NCBI RefSeq assembly: GCF_043290135.1
Contig: NC_134703.1
Location: 114,360,005 to 114,424,004 of the forward strand
Length of the DNA stretch: 64,000 nucleotides
Direction of reading: 5' to 3'
Source: Rhipicephalus microplus
Lineage: Eukaryota; Arthropoda; Arachnida; Ixodida; Ixodidae
Within the stretch, counting starts at the first letter, position 1. Each line of letters begins with the position of its first letter. The notes under the pieces were generated by a model. The model worked only from the letters and a program-made list of their open reading frames with translations. It had not been told where the DNA came from and made no database searches. A program made the translations under genes and the position numbers. Shown here in pieces: positions 24,101 to 32,499 of the stretch.

Positions 24101-27100
24101 AATAGCCAGTGTGACTTAAGAAAAGAAAAACTTCATGTGTGATGCCATCCTGACATCGATGTGCTGAATCGTCAGCACGAGATTTAATAATGAATCATTG
24201 ACCTTCAGATTACCTTAGTGTTGAACCTAAAATTCCAAAACTGATGGCAATAGAGTTTTGAAAGAACAATTTATCAATATAAAGTTAATTTACTGCCTCA
24301 CATTAGTGCTGAATTAATATCCACCACAATACGACTAGGAATATGCAGAGAATTTAAGCAACAAACATATCTCGTAACTTCTCAGTCTACGGTTAGCCAG
24401 AAAATAAGGAAGCATAAATTTTTGCAAGTCAATTTTTCCAGTGTGACGTTGCTAATGCACTACCTTGCATGAGGGAAATTCGTAAGAACACTTCATTTTG
24501 CTGTGGCATCTATTCGTGGTCTAATAATTACGGCATCGAGATCTTTTGCTTGGTAAACTTGGTTCATAACCAACTATCAGAAATGTAGTTTCTAAATGAA
24601 TACCACATGCTACACTTAATAACATACAATCTTGCTGTACAACTTTAGTCTGTTATACAGTTGAACCCTTTTGTAAGAGGCACTGATGTAACAGATGGAT
24701 AGTTATAAGGAACAGCAGTGTGCCTAAATCGAAGCAGGGGTTGATCAGAAAATGAGAGTGTGGAGCCCTGCTTACATGATGCTCTTCATATAGGGGATAA
24801 GAATTGCTTCTCTGTGCGCTCATCTTGTAAATATGTTGAATGATACGGGCATAATGTTTTGGAATCAGCATGCACTGGTACAAAAAACAAGTGCTGGAGA
24901 GCAACGTGATGCCACAACTCGCTTTGAAAATGTCATTGTGGCAATGGCTTAGGGCATTCATCAAAATCTGCAGTCAAGGAAATACTATATTTGCATGTAT
25001 ATATTATGTGCAGGAGCATTGGCTTAAAAAATTTCAAGTGAAAATGCCAAACATAAACCTTACCTGACATACTCAAAGCTTTGCCTCTTCATATCAGCTA
25101 GGTCACTGTCAATCTTTCGTGCCAAGATACCTGATCAGAGTACCAAAAAGGTCAAGGACAATAAATTAAAAAAGAAATGTACTACACACGACTGATCGTT
25201 AGAAGGCAGTCGCTGAAAGTGCTCAAAAGCAGTTAATCGTACCAGTTGCGAAAGCGTTCCTAAGCCCGGACACGCAATTGGCCAATTTTTCAGAAATTAG
25301 CAGATTGCCGCGCCATCTGGGAGCGGCAAGGCAAAACACAAATAATGTTTAATAGTTAGTGTGCTGATCAACAGGTGGTGCAACAATCCGCACACTCCCG
25401 ACATCTGTGCCAATGGCATGCCCGGATTTCGATACACGGAGCCTATGGGGAGTTTGGAGAGTCGTATTATCGAATAACTCTGCTCAAAGCAGGTGAATTA
25501 AATGCCAATGTAACAGCTTGAATTGGTGCTAAGATAGACGAAAGTGAAATTTGGGACTTTCAAATTAATGCTCTTGTGCCAATGAAGTTCAATACTAATG
25601 CTGTGCAAGACGAGATGGTGCAAAGCATGAGGTACAGCACCGACATGCATGAAAATTGCATCCTGGAACATAAGTACGAATGCGACAAACTCACCTCCAT
25701 GAACAGCTGGGTGCAGTGTCTTGACTCTACCACCCAGCATCTCTGGAGCACCTGTCACTTCAGATACATCTCTGCAAACGTGAGTGAAAAGAAAAAAAGG
25801 AACGATGTGAGTTTATCTTGCCATTTGAAAGATCAATGATGCTGTAGACATGAAGCAGTTAAAAAAAAAGTGCGAAAGTAATCATACTTATTTTATGGTA
25901 GTAGCTGTTTCACTGAAATTGATTAACTGGTTGACTCATTGATTTATTTGTCTGGCAAGGTAACATCTCAAACCCAAATATGAGTTATAACAGATGCCAC
26001 AATAAGGCTGGTAGGCAAGTTGGGCTAGTTGGCTAGATGTGACAGCTTTTGTTTTTTCTTCAAATTCTATTTCCATCTGAATGCAGATGATTGATTGATA
26101 TGTGGGGTTTAACGTCCCAAAACCACTATATGATTATGAGAGACGCCGTAGTGGAGGGCTCCGGAAATTTAGACCACCTGGGGTTCTTTAACGTGCACCC
26201 AAATCTGAGCACACGGGCCTACAACATTTCCGCCTCCATCGGAATATCTGAATGCAGTCATGTTTCTGAGAATTGAAACCATAATGTTGCACTGAGCGTA
26301 ATGTTGCAATAGCCACTAAACCATAGGCAGTGGCTATTTATTACAGTTGGTTCGGTGCTTACATGCGCAGTACAGCAAATTTGGCACCGCTTTGATCCTG
26401 CCTTCAGGAACAAACAACAAACATTTACAACTAATCCAAGTTTTACAGCTTCGATACAAATATCTCTGAAATACCCCTCAGTGGCTACATTCACTGATGA
26501 AAAATAATTTATGTGTCTGCTTGAAAGCATCTAAATAAGGAGTTCGATGCTTTGGCTTCAGTAACAGAGCTCAGACATTGTCTCATACAAGAATTCAAGA
26601 TGCAACGGTGTGAACACAGCTTACCTGACGGGGAGGCCAATGTCCCGGATGGCCTTGGCCGTGCCCCCTGAAGCCACCAAGCGCAAGCCTGCCTGCTGCA
26701 GCTTGCGAGCTAGGTCCAGAAGACCTGTCTTGTTCGACACACTCAAAATGGCTGCACAAAAACCACAACCAAAATAAGACTTTGCCGATGTATGCCTTGC
26801 CCAGCTGCCAGACATGCTTATTAAATGCCATACATATCACACAAGCCACTGCATACTATTTTACAGGTGAACATTTGAAAAGCAAGTACGAATGAGGAGG
26901 TTTCAGTGAAAAAATAGTTATTCATTAAAAAAAAGCAAGAAAGAATGAACCTGAAGTGGCCAGGCAAGTTTGTGCTGCAATAAAAATATTTATTAACTGG
27001 ATTTTAGAACAGGAGAAACAGTAGAGGCACATATCCTGACAGATACCAACCTACGAAAAGGAGGATGGCTTAGTACGACATGATAATGTACATCACTAAC

Positions 27101-30100
27101 TTTACAATGATGGCACAGCACCACTCCACACAAAAGAATTGGAGCTTTTTCATATGTATAAAGCAGACACTGACATATTAAAGTATGACTGATTAGTGGT
27201 TGATACGGTAAACTATCTATAGTCGAAAGCATGCTCGCTGTCACTCCTCCCCTCTTTCAAGGAATTTTCCAGAACCCCTACAAGCATATTCAACCTAAAT
27301 AAGTTTTTTAGCAAACTACTTGTAAAGCCACATCATGCTTGAATGCTTTCAGAGAAAATTATGCATATTTATATGCAGTATATCTAAATCACACTTTATT
27401 TTAATACATGCCAACGACATTCCCTTCCAATAACATATAGTCCTCCCTTTGTTCAGGTGAAAGTAGCCTGCCTTTGAATGTTCCAGCATAGTTGAAATGC
27501 ACACAACACTTAGACGCTTGTGTTAAAATATATTACAAATGCCCGATGTCTAGTAGGAAAAGGCTATGACAATGTGAATGGCCGTGTTGAGAGAAGATCT
27601 GTTTAGCTTGACACATCTCGGAGTCACTGCATGCCCTCTCATCCCTTTTGTTCACACGTGCATAAGGTTCTCAGCAGATTATAGTAAAGATGGAAGGGTG
27701 GACAAAGAGTACAACTGGTGTTTGCTCAGCTGCACTGCTGTATAGAAAGGACACATTGTCTGCAATGGCTCCTCGCAGGGCACAGATAGGCCGCTTCATG
27801 AAAGAGCTGCCTCTAAAAATAGAACAATGCTTCCAGGATGCGAAGACCATTAGCCATATCACAGTTTGTGTTCAAGCATTAAACAAAGCTTCGTTTGCTT
27901 GCTTTCTTTTCGCTTTTGATTGTATCCCCAGTACACTTCCATGTATATTATCTTTCATTGCAATAAGATGAAACAAAAATTTACTCTTCAAGGCATGGTC
28001 ATATTGTGCCCATGGAAAGTGCTGATACAACTGCTAACTTATGGTGAGTAAGCTGTGTAAGTTTAAAGCATGCGAGCTTCTTTTTCGATTCCTTGTGTCA
28101 GCGGTTCGTCATGATTACAGGTGTACGCATGGGTGGGGGCAGCTACCTGTGCAAGTCAACGAAGAAGGGGGGCGCAAAGTCAGCCCCATACATTGACATA
28201 ATAGGGAAGGCGCACTGCTACTTGGGGTGGGGGGATTAAAGTCAGCCCCATACATTAGGTGACATAGTAGGGAGTTGGGGTGCTGCAATGAACTTTTGCC
28301 CCCTTCATGGGGAGCCCTTGCATGCCTATCTATGGTCACGTTTATGCTGTTGCTAAAGAAGTAATCCTCAGCAAACAAGCCAGAGAAAGGAGTACACCCT
28401 AATGTAAACAGAAACAGAGATTTCTCTTTAATAATCTATAACATATTATTTTGTTCCATGCTGGATTTCAGACTTAGCATATACATGTCGAATAGCCATG
28501 TTCACTAAGTCATGCTATCACATAACTTTCACAACGAGTGTGAATTTTCTTCCACTGAAATCAAGCACATTTCCCACTGCTGCAGAAAGTTGCCTGCTTC
28601 TGCCTCTCATAGAGCATTTACAATGACAATACTTTTTGCAATGATTTACCCACAGATTTGCTGTGAGATACCAGAGTTTAAAAAAAAATTCCTGGGGATT
28701 CTCCATTACCTTTTTCAGTACTTTATGCCTGCCCAAATCTGAGCACACGGGCCTACAACATTTCCGCCTCCATCGGAAATGCAGCTGCCGCAGCCGGGAT
28801 TCGATCCCACGACCTGCGGGTCAGCAGCCGAGTACCTTAGCCACTAGACCACCACGGCGGGGCGGGCCTTTAGCATCTTGCCTTCATCTAAGTGTGATTG
28901 GCGTGGCTGAAATAGAATTCAGCAGTCGAGCACCATAACCAGGGTACCACCAAGGAGCACAAATCAGTACAGGATCCGTGCTAGATTTTAAAGGAATGTG
29001 AAAGACTTGCTGCAGTAGTTCAATGCAAGCATGAGGCAAATGTAGGTGATATATGGAGACAAATCTGTAAATGTACTGCTGTGTGCCTTTGAATGTGCTT
29101 TTGCAACAGAAGGCCACTATTCTGAATACGCAAGTGACTGAAATGAACACGCCTGAATAGCCTCCTAGGATTCCTGTGCCCATATCCATGGAAAATGTTG
29201 AAAGTTTCGGGCATTGTAGCATCGATTCAGAGGTAAAACCGCAACATAGTCTGTACAGCAACAAACAATATAGCGACTTCAGCAGAAAGGAAATGACCAA
29301 CTCGCAAACTGGCATAAGAAGAGACAACAGTCATACTAACGTAACAAGGTGACAGACAAAGTAGTCGAAGTTTTTCAAGAGGAAATGACAGACATATGGT
29401 TTTCATATCAAATGATAGGAATTAGAAACTACACTGAGAAGAATGAGCCGTAGGAAGCATATAGTCGGTACGGCCAAACGACGACATGACGTAGAGATTT
29501 TCGAATCAATTGGGTTTTAGGAATAGTATGATGTGACAAAGCAAAGAAGCTAGCTGGGAGTGTTTGCTGGCATCATATATACTTCGTTTGTGGGTGAAGA
29601 AATGCTTCACGTGAACATCCACGAAAGAAAATTAAGAATTGTGATCTGATCACACTGACCTATAATTTCCTTGTATGTGAGCATTTGATCATTGAGACTC
29701 CAGTGCTCGGACAAAATTGACTCGTTTTATGAAGATAAATCACGCAGCTTAAATGTATAGTGACGGCAGTGGTTGCACGGTTTTTCTGACTGAAAAAAAA
29801 TATTAAGAAAGAATGCACTAATCCCTCATCTCCAGACTTTTCCGAGTTGCGCTGCCAGCTTTTCTCCCGCTGGCGTACTGCGCAAGGAGACGAATTAATT
29901 CCTGCAGCGCATGAAACTCGAATTCTTGCCCAGAGGCAACACAAGTACGAAGCGGTCACCCAGCGTACTCAAGGTCATTCTCGCGCCTTCTCGCGCGCAC
30001 TCGTGGGACGATAAACGAGTGGCGCTATCATATTTTTTTCCGCGGACGTCCGCTGCCGACTAACAAACGTGTATTTGGCGAATGCAAAACACTGCAGCGT

Positions 30101-30844
30101 TATTAATCGCAATGCATAAATGGCCGAACTACACACGTACGTGTTCATTGGCAATCGTGGGAGCGAAAAAAAAAAAAAAACAGGCGCATGCACGCGGTCA
30201 ATTTGCGCGCGAAAAAGCGCGAGCTCGCGCGATCTTCCGTTTTCGCTCTCGCGTTCGCTAACAACAAAACAAATGCCGCGCACATTAAGACTACTCGCTT
30301 CATGGAGCGCGCGCTCAAGTATTAGCTCGAGAATTAGGAAGCGAAATCGCGGGAAATTTTAAGTACGCTAGTTTGACAGTCATAATCGGTAACGCCGCAG
30401 ACGTGTGCTGAAATCGAACACGCCGACTTTGGATTGCTAGAGAAATAACGTCGAACGAAACGGGTGTGTCGTAAGGGTGCTTTTGTAAACACCTTCGTTT
30501 GAGAAATACTGTGCCCGCTGCCGTTTTTAGTACGCTTGCAGATGTGCGCCTGCTAAAGCGTTCGATAACCGTGTACAGCGTGCCAAAGTTACCACCACGC
30601 CCACCGCAAGGACTAAATGAGAATGTGCGTACCCAGTTCCCCAGTCGATGCCATCCTGCTCGCTCGTCCTCCAGGAGGAAAAGTGATCCCGCCTAGCCGG
30701 TGACACGAGATCTGCGGACGGCGAAAACTTTGCGAGAGCGAGCGGCGAGGAGGGTGCGTGTGGCATGACGCTTTTGCAAGATAATCAGCTGATAACGGAC
30801 CTACCCAGAGCGTTACAGGACAGTTTCGAAGCGAGGCGCGCCAT
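67..30844 (-). CDS. ATIC: ATIC, bifunctional AICAR transformylase / IMP cyclohydrolase (10 exons, 3' part outside window)
   Basis: Cytosolic enzyme of the last two steps of de novo purine synthesis: formylation of AICAR with 10-formyl-THF, then ring closure to IMP. Exons, 5' to 3' on the minus strand: 30844-30805, 26751-26625, 25771-25695, 25130-25064, 15083-14995, 13793-13715, 12312-12240, 11706-11550, 1333-1208, 174-67. All have AG/GT borders and matching phases (943 coding bases, about 314 of the roughly 590 residues usual for the family). Seen in order: SNKTG and ASGGTAK (MGS-like cyclohydrolase domain), [29 protein letters not shown], then [15 protein letters not shown] and FKHVSPAG. The Lys-His pair of FKHVSPAG (about residues 273-274, equivalent to human 266-267) is the transformylase catalytic pair. 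No frame break or missing key residue is seen. Introns are large and full of transposons. The final exons lie left of base 1. Confidence 0.96.
175..1207. other. ATIC intron 9
   Basis: About 1 kb of AT-rich intron. I see no gene, no transposon end and no tandem repeat in it. Confidence 0.7.
1208..1333 (-). CDS. ATIC: ATIC exon 9
   Basis: 126 bases, acceptor GTGCAG, donor GTGGGT, phase 1 at both ends. It encodes [20 protein letters not shown] and then a segment ending FKHVSPAG, with the catalytic Lys-His pair of the transformylase. Confidence 0.96.
1475..2655 (+). mobile_element. 5'-truncated non-LTR retrotransposon (CR1/Jockey-like LINE), RT C-terminal half and 3' end
   Basis: The reverse transcriptase active-site region is readable as [12 protein letters not shown], a YADD box mutated to YAND, at about 1530-1565. 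The RT thumb/C-terminal part continues at 2062-2310 with [13 protein letters not shown] and [12 protein letters not shown]. Past a stop, the usual [12 protein letters not shown] tail of these tick LINEs is visible near 2390. The 3' end is a run of AATAAA/TAAA units at 2628-2655. A SINE at 1656-1825 interrupts the ORF. The element is dead. It lies in ATIC intron 8 and abuts the broken end of a Gypsy copy. Confidence 0.85.
1656..1825 (-). mobile_element. Ruka-type tRNA-derived SINE, 5'-truncated, inside the LINE
   Basis: The body matches the full copy at 31350-31596 in reverse complement: GGACGTTAAACC end, CATAATCATATGG, ACGTTAAAGAACCCCAGGTG, GAGGCGGAAATGTTGTAGGC. The tRNA head is missing. It is flanked by a 20-base target-site duplication at 1636-1655 and 1826-1845 with one mismatch, so it inserted into the LINE after the LINE was in place. 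Confidence 0.9.
2660..5375 (-). pseudogene. Gypsy copy 1 pol (RT, RNase H, integrase; protease missing)
   Basis: A long open frame of about 900 codons that extends a little past the element into LINE sequence at 2598. In order: the end of the gag/pol overlap, the deletion junction, RT with [14 protein letters not shown] and YLDDIVVFS, RNase H with [13 protein letters not shown], the integrase zinc region ([10 protein letters not shown] ... CLTCQRRK), the catalytic core ([28 protein letters not shown]) and a GPY/F-type end ([11 protein letters not shown]). The protease DTGA motif seen in copy 2 is absent because of the internal deletion, so no complete polyprotein is possible. Confidence 0.92.
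5252..6439 (-). pseudogene. Gypsy copy 1 gag (capsid-like domain and CCHC knuckle)
   Basis: About 395 codons. A retrotransposon capsid region ([20 protein letters not shown] ... [13 protein letters not shown]) is followed by a Pro/Ala/Ser-rich linker and one zinc knuckle [14 protein letters not shown]. Pol overlaps it in the -1 frame, typical of frameshift-expressed Ty3/Gypsy elements. The frame is open, but its 3' end runs into the deletion junction. It would encode the structural protein of a retrotransposon particle. Confidence 0.88.
6514..6652 (-). repeat. Gypsy copy 1 5' LTR
   Basis: 139 bases beginning TGTAACGAGGG and ending CTGTTTCA on the minus strand. It is slightly shorter than the 145-base LTRs of copy 2. 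There is no partner LTR at the other end. Confidence 0.9.
6976..9060 (+). mobile_element. Tigger/pogo-type DNA transposon with TIRs and TA duplication
   Basis: 2085 bases between inverted ends CAGTCGACTCCCGGTAATT and, in reverse complement at the right end, CAGTCGACTCCCGTTAATA. The flanks are TA at 6974-6975 and 9061-9062. The ends carry the AATTCGAAGT repeats usual for Tigger. The single gene inside is a transposase relic (7424-8956). It lies in ATIC intron 8. Confidence 0.94.
7424..8956 (+). pseudogene. Tigger-like transposase with three in-frame stop codons
   Basis: One continuous frame of 510 codons, broken by stops at 7760-7762, 7883-7885 and 8231-8233. No frameshift is seen. The N-terminus is a Psq/CENP-B-type helix-turn-helix ([20 protein letters not shown] ... 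[11 protein letters not shown]). The DDE-like core shows the three acidic positions in [18 protein letters not shown] and [11 protein letters not shown]. The C-terminal tail is acidic ([11 protein letters not shown]). In the intact family it cuts and pastes the element at TA sites. Here it is dead by nonsense mutations only. Confidence 0.93.
9063..11549. other. ATIC intron 8, right part: AT-rich, no gene
   Basis: About 2.5 kb without a credible exon. Short degenerate stretches such as CAGTTGCACCCACTTATAAC near 9518 look like worn ends of pogo/Tigger-type elements. I cannot delimit an element. Confidence 0.5.
11550..11706 (-). CDS. ATIC: ATIC exon 8
   Basis: 157 bases, acceptor GTGCAG, donor GTATGA, phase 0 in and 1 out. 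It encodes [19 protein letters not shown] and then [14 protein letters not shown] ... LPIT, the boundary from the cyclohydrolase to the transformylase domain. Confidence 0.96.
12240..12312 (-). CDS. ATIC: ATIC exon 7
   Basis: 73 bases, acceptor TTCCCAG, donor GTGTGC. It encodes [20 protein letters not shown] followed by LAVK. The TSLETRR motif is strongly conserved in ATIC. The phases join exactly to exons 6 and 8. It has no start codon and is easily missed. Confidence 0.95.
12313..13714. other. ATIC intron 6
   Basis: About 1.4 kb, AT-rich with a GC-richer patch near 13380-13720. No exon, RNA or transposon end is recognised. Confidence 0.55.
13715..13793 (-). CDS. ATIC: ATIC exon 6
   Basis: 79 bases, acceptor TTTTTAG, donor GTGAGT. 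It encodes [20 protein letters not shown] and then PADYDV. The Lys of AAAKNH is the cyclohydrolase active-site lysine (human 137). The exon is too short to stand out as an ORF. Confidence 0.96.
13794..14994. other. ATIC intron 5
   Basis: About 1.2 kb with no recognisable exon or repeat ends. Confidence 0.55.
14995..15083 (-). CDS. ATIC: ATIC exon 5
   Basis: 89 bases, acceptor TTGCAG, donor GTATGT. It encodes [16 protein letters not shown] and then EAVEQVDIG, with the CNLYPF and EQ(I/V)DIGG motifs of the cyclohydrolase nucleotide site. Confidence 0.96.
15696..15910 (+). repeat. Left array of ACTGG/CCAGT motifs with terminal CCCAGGTGAAAAT
   Basis: About 215 bases dominated by imperfect repeats of AACTGGTCCCAGTT-like, partly self-complementary units. 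The outer edge reads CCCAGGTGAAAATGTGCAACTG. A second array in opposite orientation ends at 23580 with the same outer sequence. Together they may be the two ends of one element. Confidence 0.7.
15961..16203 (-). mobile_element. Solo LTR, 243 bases, ATAAT duplication
   Basis: It starts TGTAGCG and ends CGCTACA and is flanked by ATAAT on both sides (15956-15960 and 16204-16208). An AATAAA in the minus direction suggests that orientation. There is no internal retroelement sequence, so this is a solo LTR left by recombination. It lies between the left ACTGG array and the Gypsy copy. Confidence 0.82.
16850..16994 (-). repeat. Gypsy copy 2 3' LTR
   Basis: 145 bases, TGTAACGAGGG ... CCCGTTTCA on the minus strand. 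Very short for a Gypsy LTR. Confidence 0.94.
17031..20819 (-). pseudogene. Gypsy copy 2 pol (protease, RT, RNase H, integrase), one internal stop
   Basis: A single frame of about 1260 codons interrupted only by a stop at 17445-17447, where copy 1 has Gly in the FLRYGREP stretch. In order: aspartic protease with [13 protein letters not shown] with YLDDIVVFS, RNase H with [13 protein letters not shown], integrase zinc finger ([18 protein letters not shown]), DDE core ([22 protein letters not shown]) and the GPY/F module with the C-terminal tail (17031-17426). It overlaps the gag end by about 250 bases in the -1 frame. Confidence 0.94.
20564..21880 (-). pseudogene. Gypsy copy 2 gag, two frameshifts
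   Basis: The capsid-like part lies in one frame (21858-21181) and the linker plus CCHC knuckle ([14 protein letters not shown]) in another (21160-20564). The 4-base deletion near 21213 separates them. Relative to copy 1, an additional G in the homopolymer at 21787-21794 also puts the original start codon (about 21880) out of frame. Confidence 0.88.
21955..22099 (-). repeat. Gypsy copy 2 5' LTR
   Basis: 145 bases with the same ends as the 3' LTR, four substitutions apart. Confidence 0.94.
22104..23335. other. ATIC intron 4, between Gypsy and right ACTGG array
   Basis: About 1.2 kb, AT-rich. No gene is recognised. If the two ACTGG arrays are ends of one element, this would be part of its interior. 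Confidence 0.45.
23336..23580 (-). repeat. Right array of CCAACTGG/GGGAATGCATTCCC units with terminal CCCAGGTGAAAAT
   Basis: About 245 bases of CCCAGTTG/CAACTGGG units with embedded perfect palindromes, for example TTGGGAATGCATTCCCAA at 23375-23392 and a 16-base version at 23494-23509. Read from the right edge it starts CCCAGGTGAAAATTTGTAACTG, matching the left array's edge at about 20 of 23 positions. Confidence 0.7.
23581..25063. other. ATIC intron 4, right end
   Basis: About 1.5 kb. Degenerate sequence resembling Tigger/pogo ends is seen near 24036 (GTTTGACTGTACAG) and 24659 (CAGTTGAACCC). No coding exon is recognised. Confidence 0.45.
25064..25130 (-). CDS. ATIC: ATIC exon 4
   Basis: 67 bases, acceptor CTGATCAG, donor GTAAGG. 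It encodes [20 protein letters not shown] and then V, the helix after the HPAVHGG motif. The phases join to exons 3 and 5. No start codon, too short for an ORF scan. Confidence 0.94.
25695..25771 (-). CDS. ATIC: ATIC exon 3
   Basis: 77 bases, acceptor TTTGCAG, donor GTGAGT. It encodes [12 protein letters not shown] followed by [13 protein letters not shown], the most conserved block of the cyclohydrolase domain, with the Arg and Lys that contact the nucleotide. Confidence 0.97.
26087..26245 (-). mobile_element. Ruka-type SINE, 5'-truncated
   Basis: Same body as the copy at 1656-1825. It starts with a (TCAA)n-type tail (GATTGATTGATATGTGGGG in plus direction) and is flanked by a perfect 12-base duplication ATCTGAATGCAG (26075-26086 and 26246-26257). 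It lies in ATIC intron 2. Confidence 0.92.
26625..26751 (-). CDS. ATIC: ATIC exon 2
   Basis: 127 bases, acceptor TTTGTGCAG, donor GTAAGC. It encodes [17 protein letters not shown], then [18 protein letters not shown]: the N-terminal strand and nucleotide-binding loop of the MGS-like fold. Confidence 0.97.
26752..30804. other. ATIC intron 1
   Basis: About 4 kb holding a truncated SINE (28733-28863). Otherwise no exon or RNA gene is recognised. The portion 29960-30480 is rich in CpG and GCGC motifs. Confidence 0.5.
28733..28863 (-). mobile_element. Ruka-type SINE, 3'-truncated, with tRNA-like head
   Basis: The reverse complement begins with the CCCCGCCGTGGTGGTCTAG head and the GGGATCGAATCCCGGC B-box-like stretch, then the GGAGGCGGAAATGTTGTAGG body. 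It stops after GCTCAGATTTGG, so the 3' half is missing. No clear target-site duplication. The head is a SINE promoter, not a functional tRNA. Confidence 0.85.
30805..30844 (-). CDS. ATIC: ATIC exon 1 with start codon
   Basis: 40 bases starting ATGGCGCGCC in an ACGAAATGG context and ending at GTAGGT, phase 1. It encodes [13 protein letters not shown] and joins exon 2 in frame to give [11 protein letters not shown], matching the N-terminal layout of ATIC with about seven extra residues. An ATG 14 bases upstream (30858) is in another frame and cannot join exon 2 in frame. I therefore chose 30844. It is inferred from phase and context, without transcript support. Confidence 0.8.
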
Positions 30845-31024
30845 TTCGTGAATGCCATGCTGTGTTACGCGCCACGGAAGGTCGAACTGCGCTTTGAAGA
30901 CATGCTTTGTGCCGTTTAAAATGTCCAGACTGCAATTAAACAAAAAAAAAAAACAAAAATGAAACTATTTGAGCAATTGAACTCCATGCATTATATAGCG
31001 CAAAATAACACTCAACAGCAGCGC
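30845..31024 (-). promoter_or_regulatory. Probable ATIC 5' leader and core promoter region
   Basis: 180 bases between the ATIC start codon and the tRNA gene. It is CpG-bearing near the ATG and A-rich further out, with an out-of-frame upstream ATG at 30858. No TATA box at a convincing distance is seen. The assignment rests on position only. Confidence 0.35.
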
Positions 31025-31098
31025 GGCGCCGTGGCTTAGTTGGTTAAAGCGCCTGTCTAGTAAACAGGAGATCGTGGGTTCGAATCCCACCGGTGCCT
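31025..31098 (+). tRNA. tRNA-Thr (anticodon AGT)
   Basis: 74 bases fold as a complete cloverleaf. Acceptor GGCGCCG pairs with CGGTGCC (one G-T), D arm GGCTTAGTTGGTTAAAGCGCC, anticodon stem CCTGT/ACAGG with loop CTAGTAA, T arm GTGGG-TTCGAAT-CCCAC, discriminator T. A and B boxes are canonical and no intron is present. It decodes threonine ACN codons (A34 to inosine). The sequence is near-identical to the widely conserved animal tRNA-Thr(AGT), and a T-run terminator follows. Confidence 0.97.
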
Positions 31099-31110
31099 CG
31101 TGTCAAATTA

Positions 31111-31118
31111 TTTTTTTT
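31111..31118 (+). terminator. RNA polymerase III terminator of the tRNA gene
   Basis: Eight consecutive T residues 12 bases after the tRNA end. Confidence 0.85.
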
Positions 31119-31349
31119 ATAACAATAATAGTGTTTTGCGCAACGGGAACGAATGTGTAGTATCCTTATGATTTTAAGTTGGGCTCTACGTGGAATAGAA
31201 TGACCGTTAATTTGTCTCCGCTTCCTGAATATTATGCATATCCCAATCTGACAGTGAAGACTAAACTGTCGTCAAACCGCTAAATCGTATCTCTGAAAAT
31301 GGGATTTATTCAATATATTAACATATCTTTCGCACAGATGTCACCCGGT

Positions 31350-31596
31350 GCCCCGCCGAAGTGGTCTAGTGGCTGCTGACCCGCAGGTCACGGGATCGAA
31401 TCCCGGCTGCGGCGGCTGCATTTGCGTTGGAGGCGGAAATGTTGTAGGCCCGTGTGCTCAGATTTGGGTGCACGTTAAAGAACCCCAGGTGTTGGAAATT
31501 TCTGGAGCCCTCCACCACGGCGTCTCTCATAATCATATGGTGGTTTTGGGACGTTAAACCCCACATATCAATCAATCAATCAATCAAATCAATCGG
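31350..31596 (+). mobile_element. Full-length Ruka-type SINE
   Basis: tRNA-like head (CCCCGCCGAAGTGGTCTAGTG, then ACGGGATCGAATCCCGGC), GGAGGCGGAAATGTTGTAGG body, GTGCACGTTAAAGAACCCC, CATAATCATATGGTGG, and a tail ending GGGACGTTAAACCCCACATA plus (TCAA)n. Flanked by an 11-base duplication with one mismatch, TGTCACCCGGT (31339-31349) and TGTCACCTGGT (31597-31607). This is the reference copy for the partial ones in this window. Confidence 0.93.
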
Positions 31597-31917
31597 TGTC
31601 ACCTGGTAAGTTTTGATCACGATCGGACTTTATCCCGAGCGAATTTCGCGCACTTCTCTATCCTGATACGTGCCACCATTACGCACACTTCAAAAGAAAG
31701 TCGATCACTCTCTTACTCTCTCAGAACTTTATCTCGAATTTCGATCCCTATCAGACTTAATCGTGATAGGCACTGCGCCGGGTGCATATAGATTGGGTCA
31801 CTCACTCATAAGTCGATTCACTCGTGACTCACCTAGACTCAGATCGAGCCGTTAGTCTGCGTACGTGTAAGTAAGGGTGAACAATCCTCTGTTGACTGTC
31901 TACCCTTCGAATGTTAC

Positions 31918-32275
31918 AGACTGGGTCCTGCCCCAGCTAAGCCAGGGCCAGCAAGCAGGTTCGCGGACTCGTACGAGTCCGATTGCCCAGATTGTGGAGA
32001 TCCCTACTGAACTTTAGAACACATGCTCTGGCGGTGTCCCTCGTTACGTCACAACGATCGTCTCACCACAGAAGCAGAGTGAGTGGAGGCGCTCAAGAGC
32101 TCCAACCTCACCGCTCAGTTACGGGCCGGGCCAGTCCAGAGGGCCCACGACGCGGCGGTCAGGCGCCACCTGGCCGTTCCGACGTGGGAGCTGCCCGCGG
32201 TGGCTCCTGACCAGTAAAGGGACTTTTCTAGTCGCTTCTCAGGACCTCAATAAAGTTCATCTGTCTGTCTTTGAG
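31918..32275 (+). mobile_element. LINE 3' end (ORF2 C-terminus, zinc-knuckle-like)
   Basis: Translates, with small breaks, to a CPDCG...HMLWRCPS-type motif followed by the NRLTTEAEW- and WELPAVAPDQ-like end typical of tick Jockey-type LINE ORF2 tails. It then runs to AATAAAGTTCATC and a (CTGT)n tail. 5'-truncated and dead. Confidence 0.75.
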
Positions 32276-32499
32276 TCCGAATGAAGAATACTTTGGTGAG
32301 TCCGAGTCTGAGTGATCCCTAAGGGTAAAATTTATTCCTTGAGTGAGCTGTACTTTTTTTTTTTTTGCCGACTATATATATAAGACCCTGTCACACCGGT
32401 ACTATTGATTGACTTGATCTAATTGATAAGATTTATGTGCTGCATAAAAATGTGCCGCACCAGAAAAACCGGTTACAATAAAAAATCACAGCATATCCA

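Noticed and set aside
28790..28863. tRNA-like sequence
   Set aside because: It is the head of a Ruka-type SINE. The acceptor stem does not pair and the body of the SINE follows. Same for 31352-31420 and 32736-32810.
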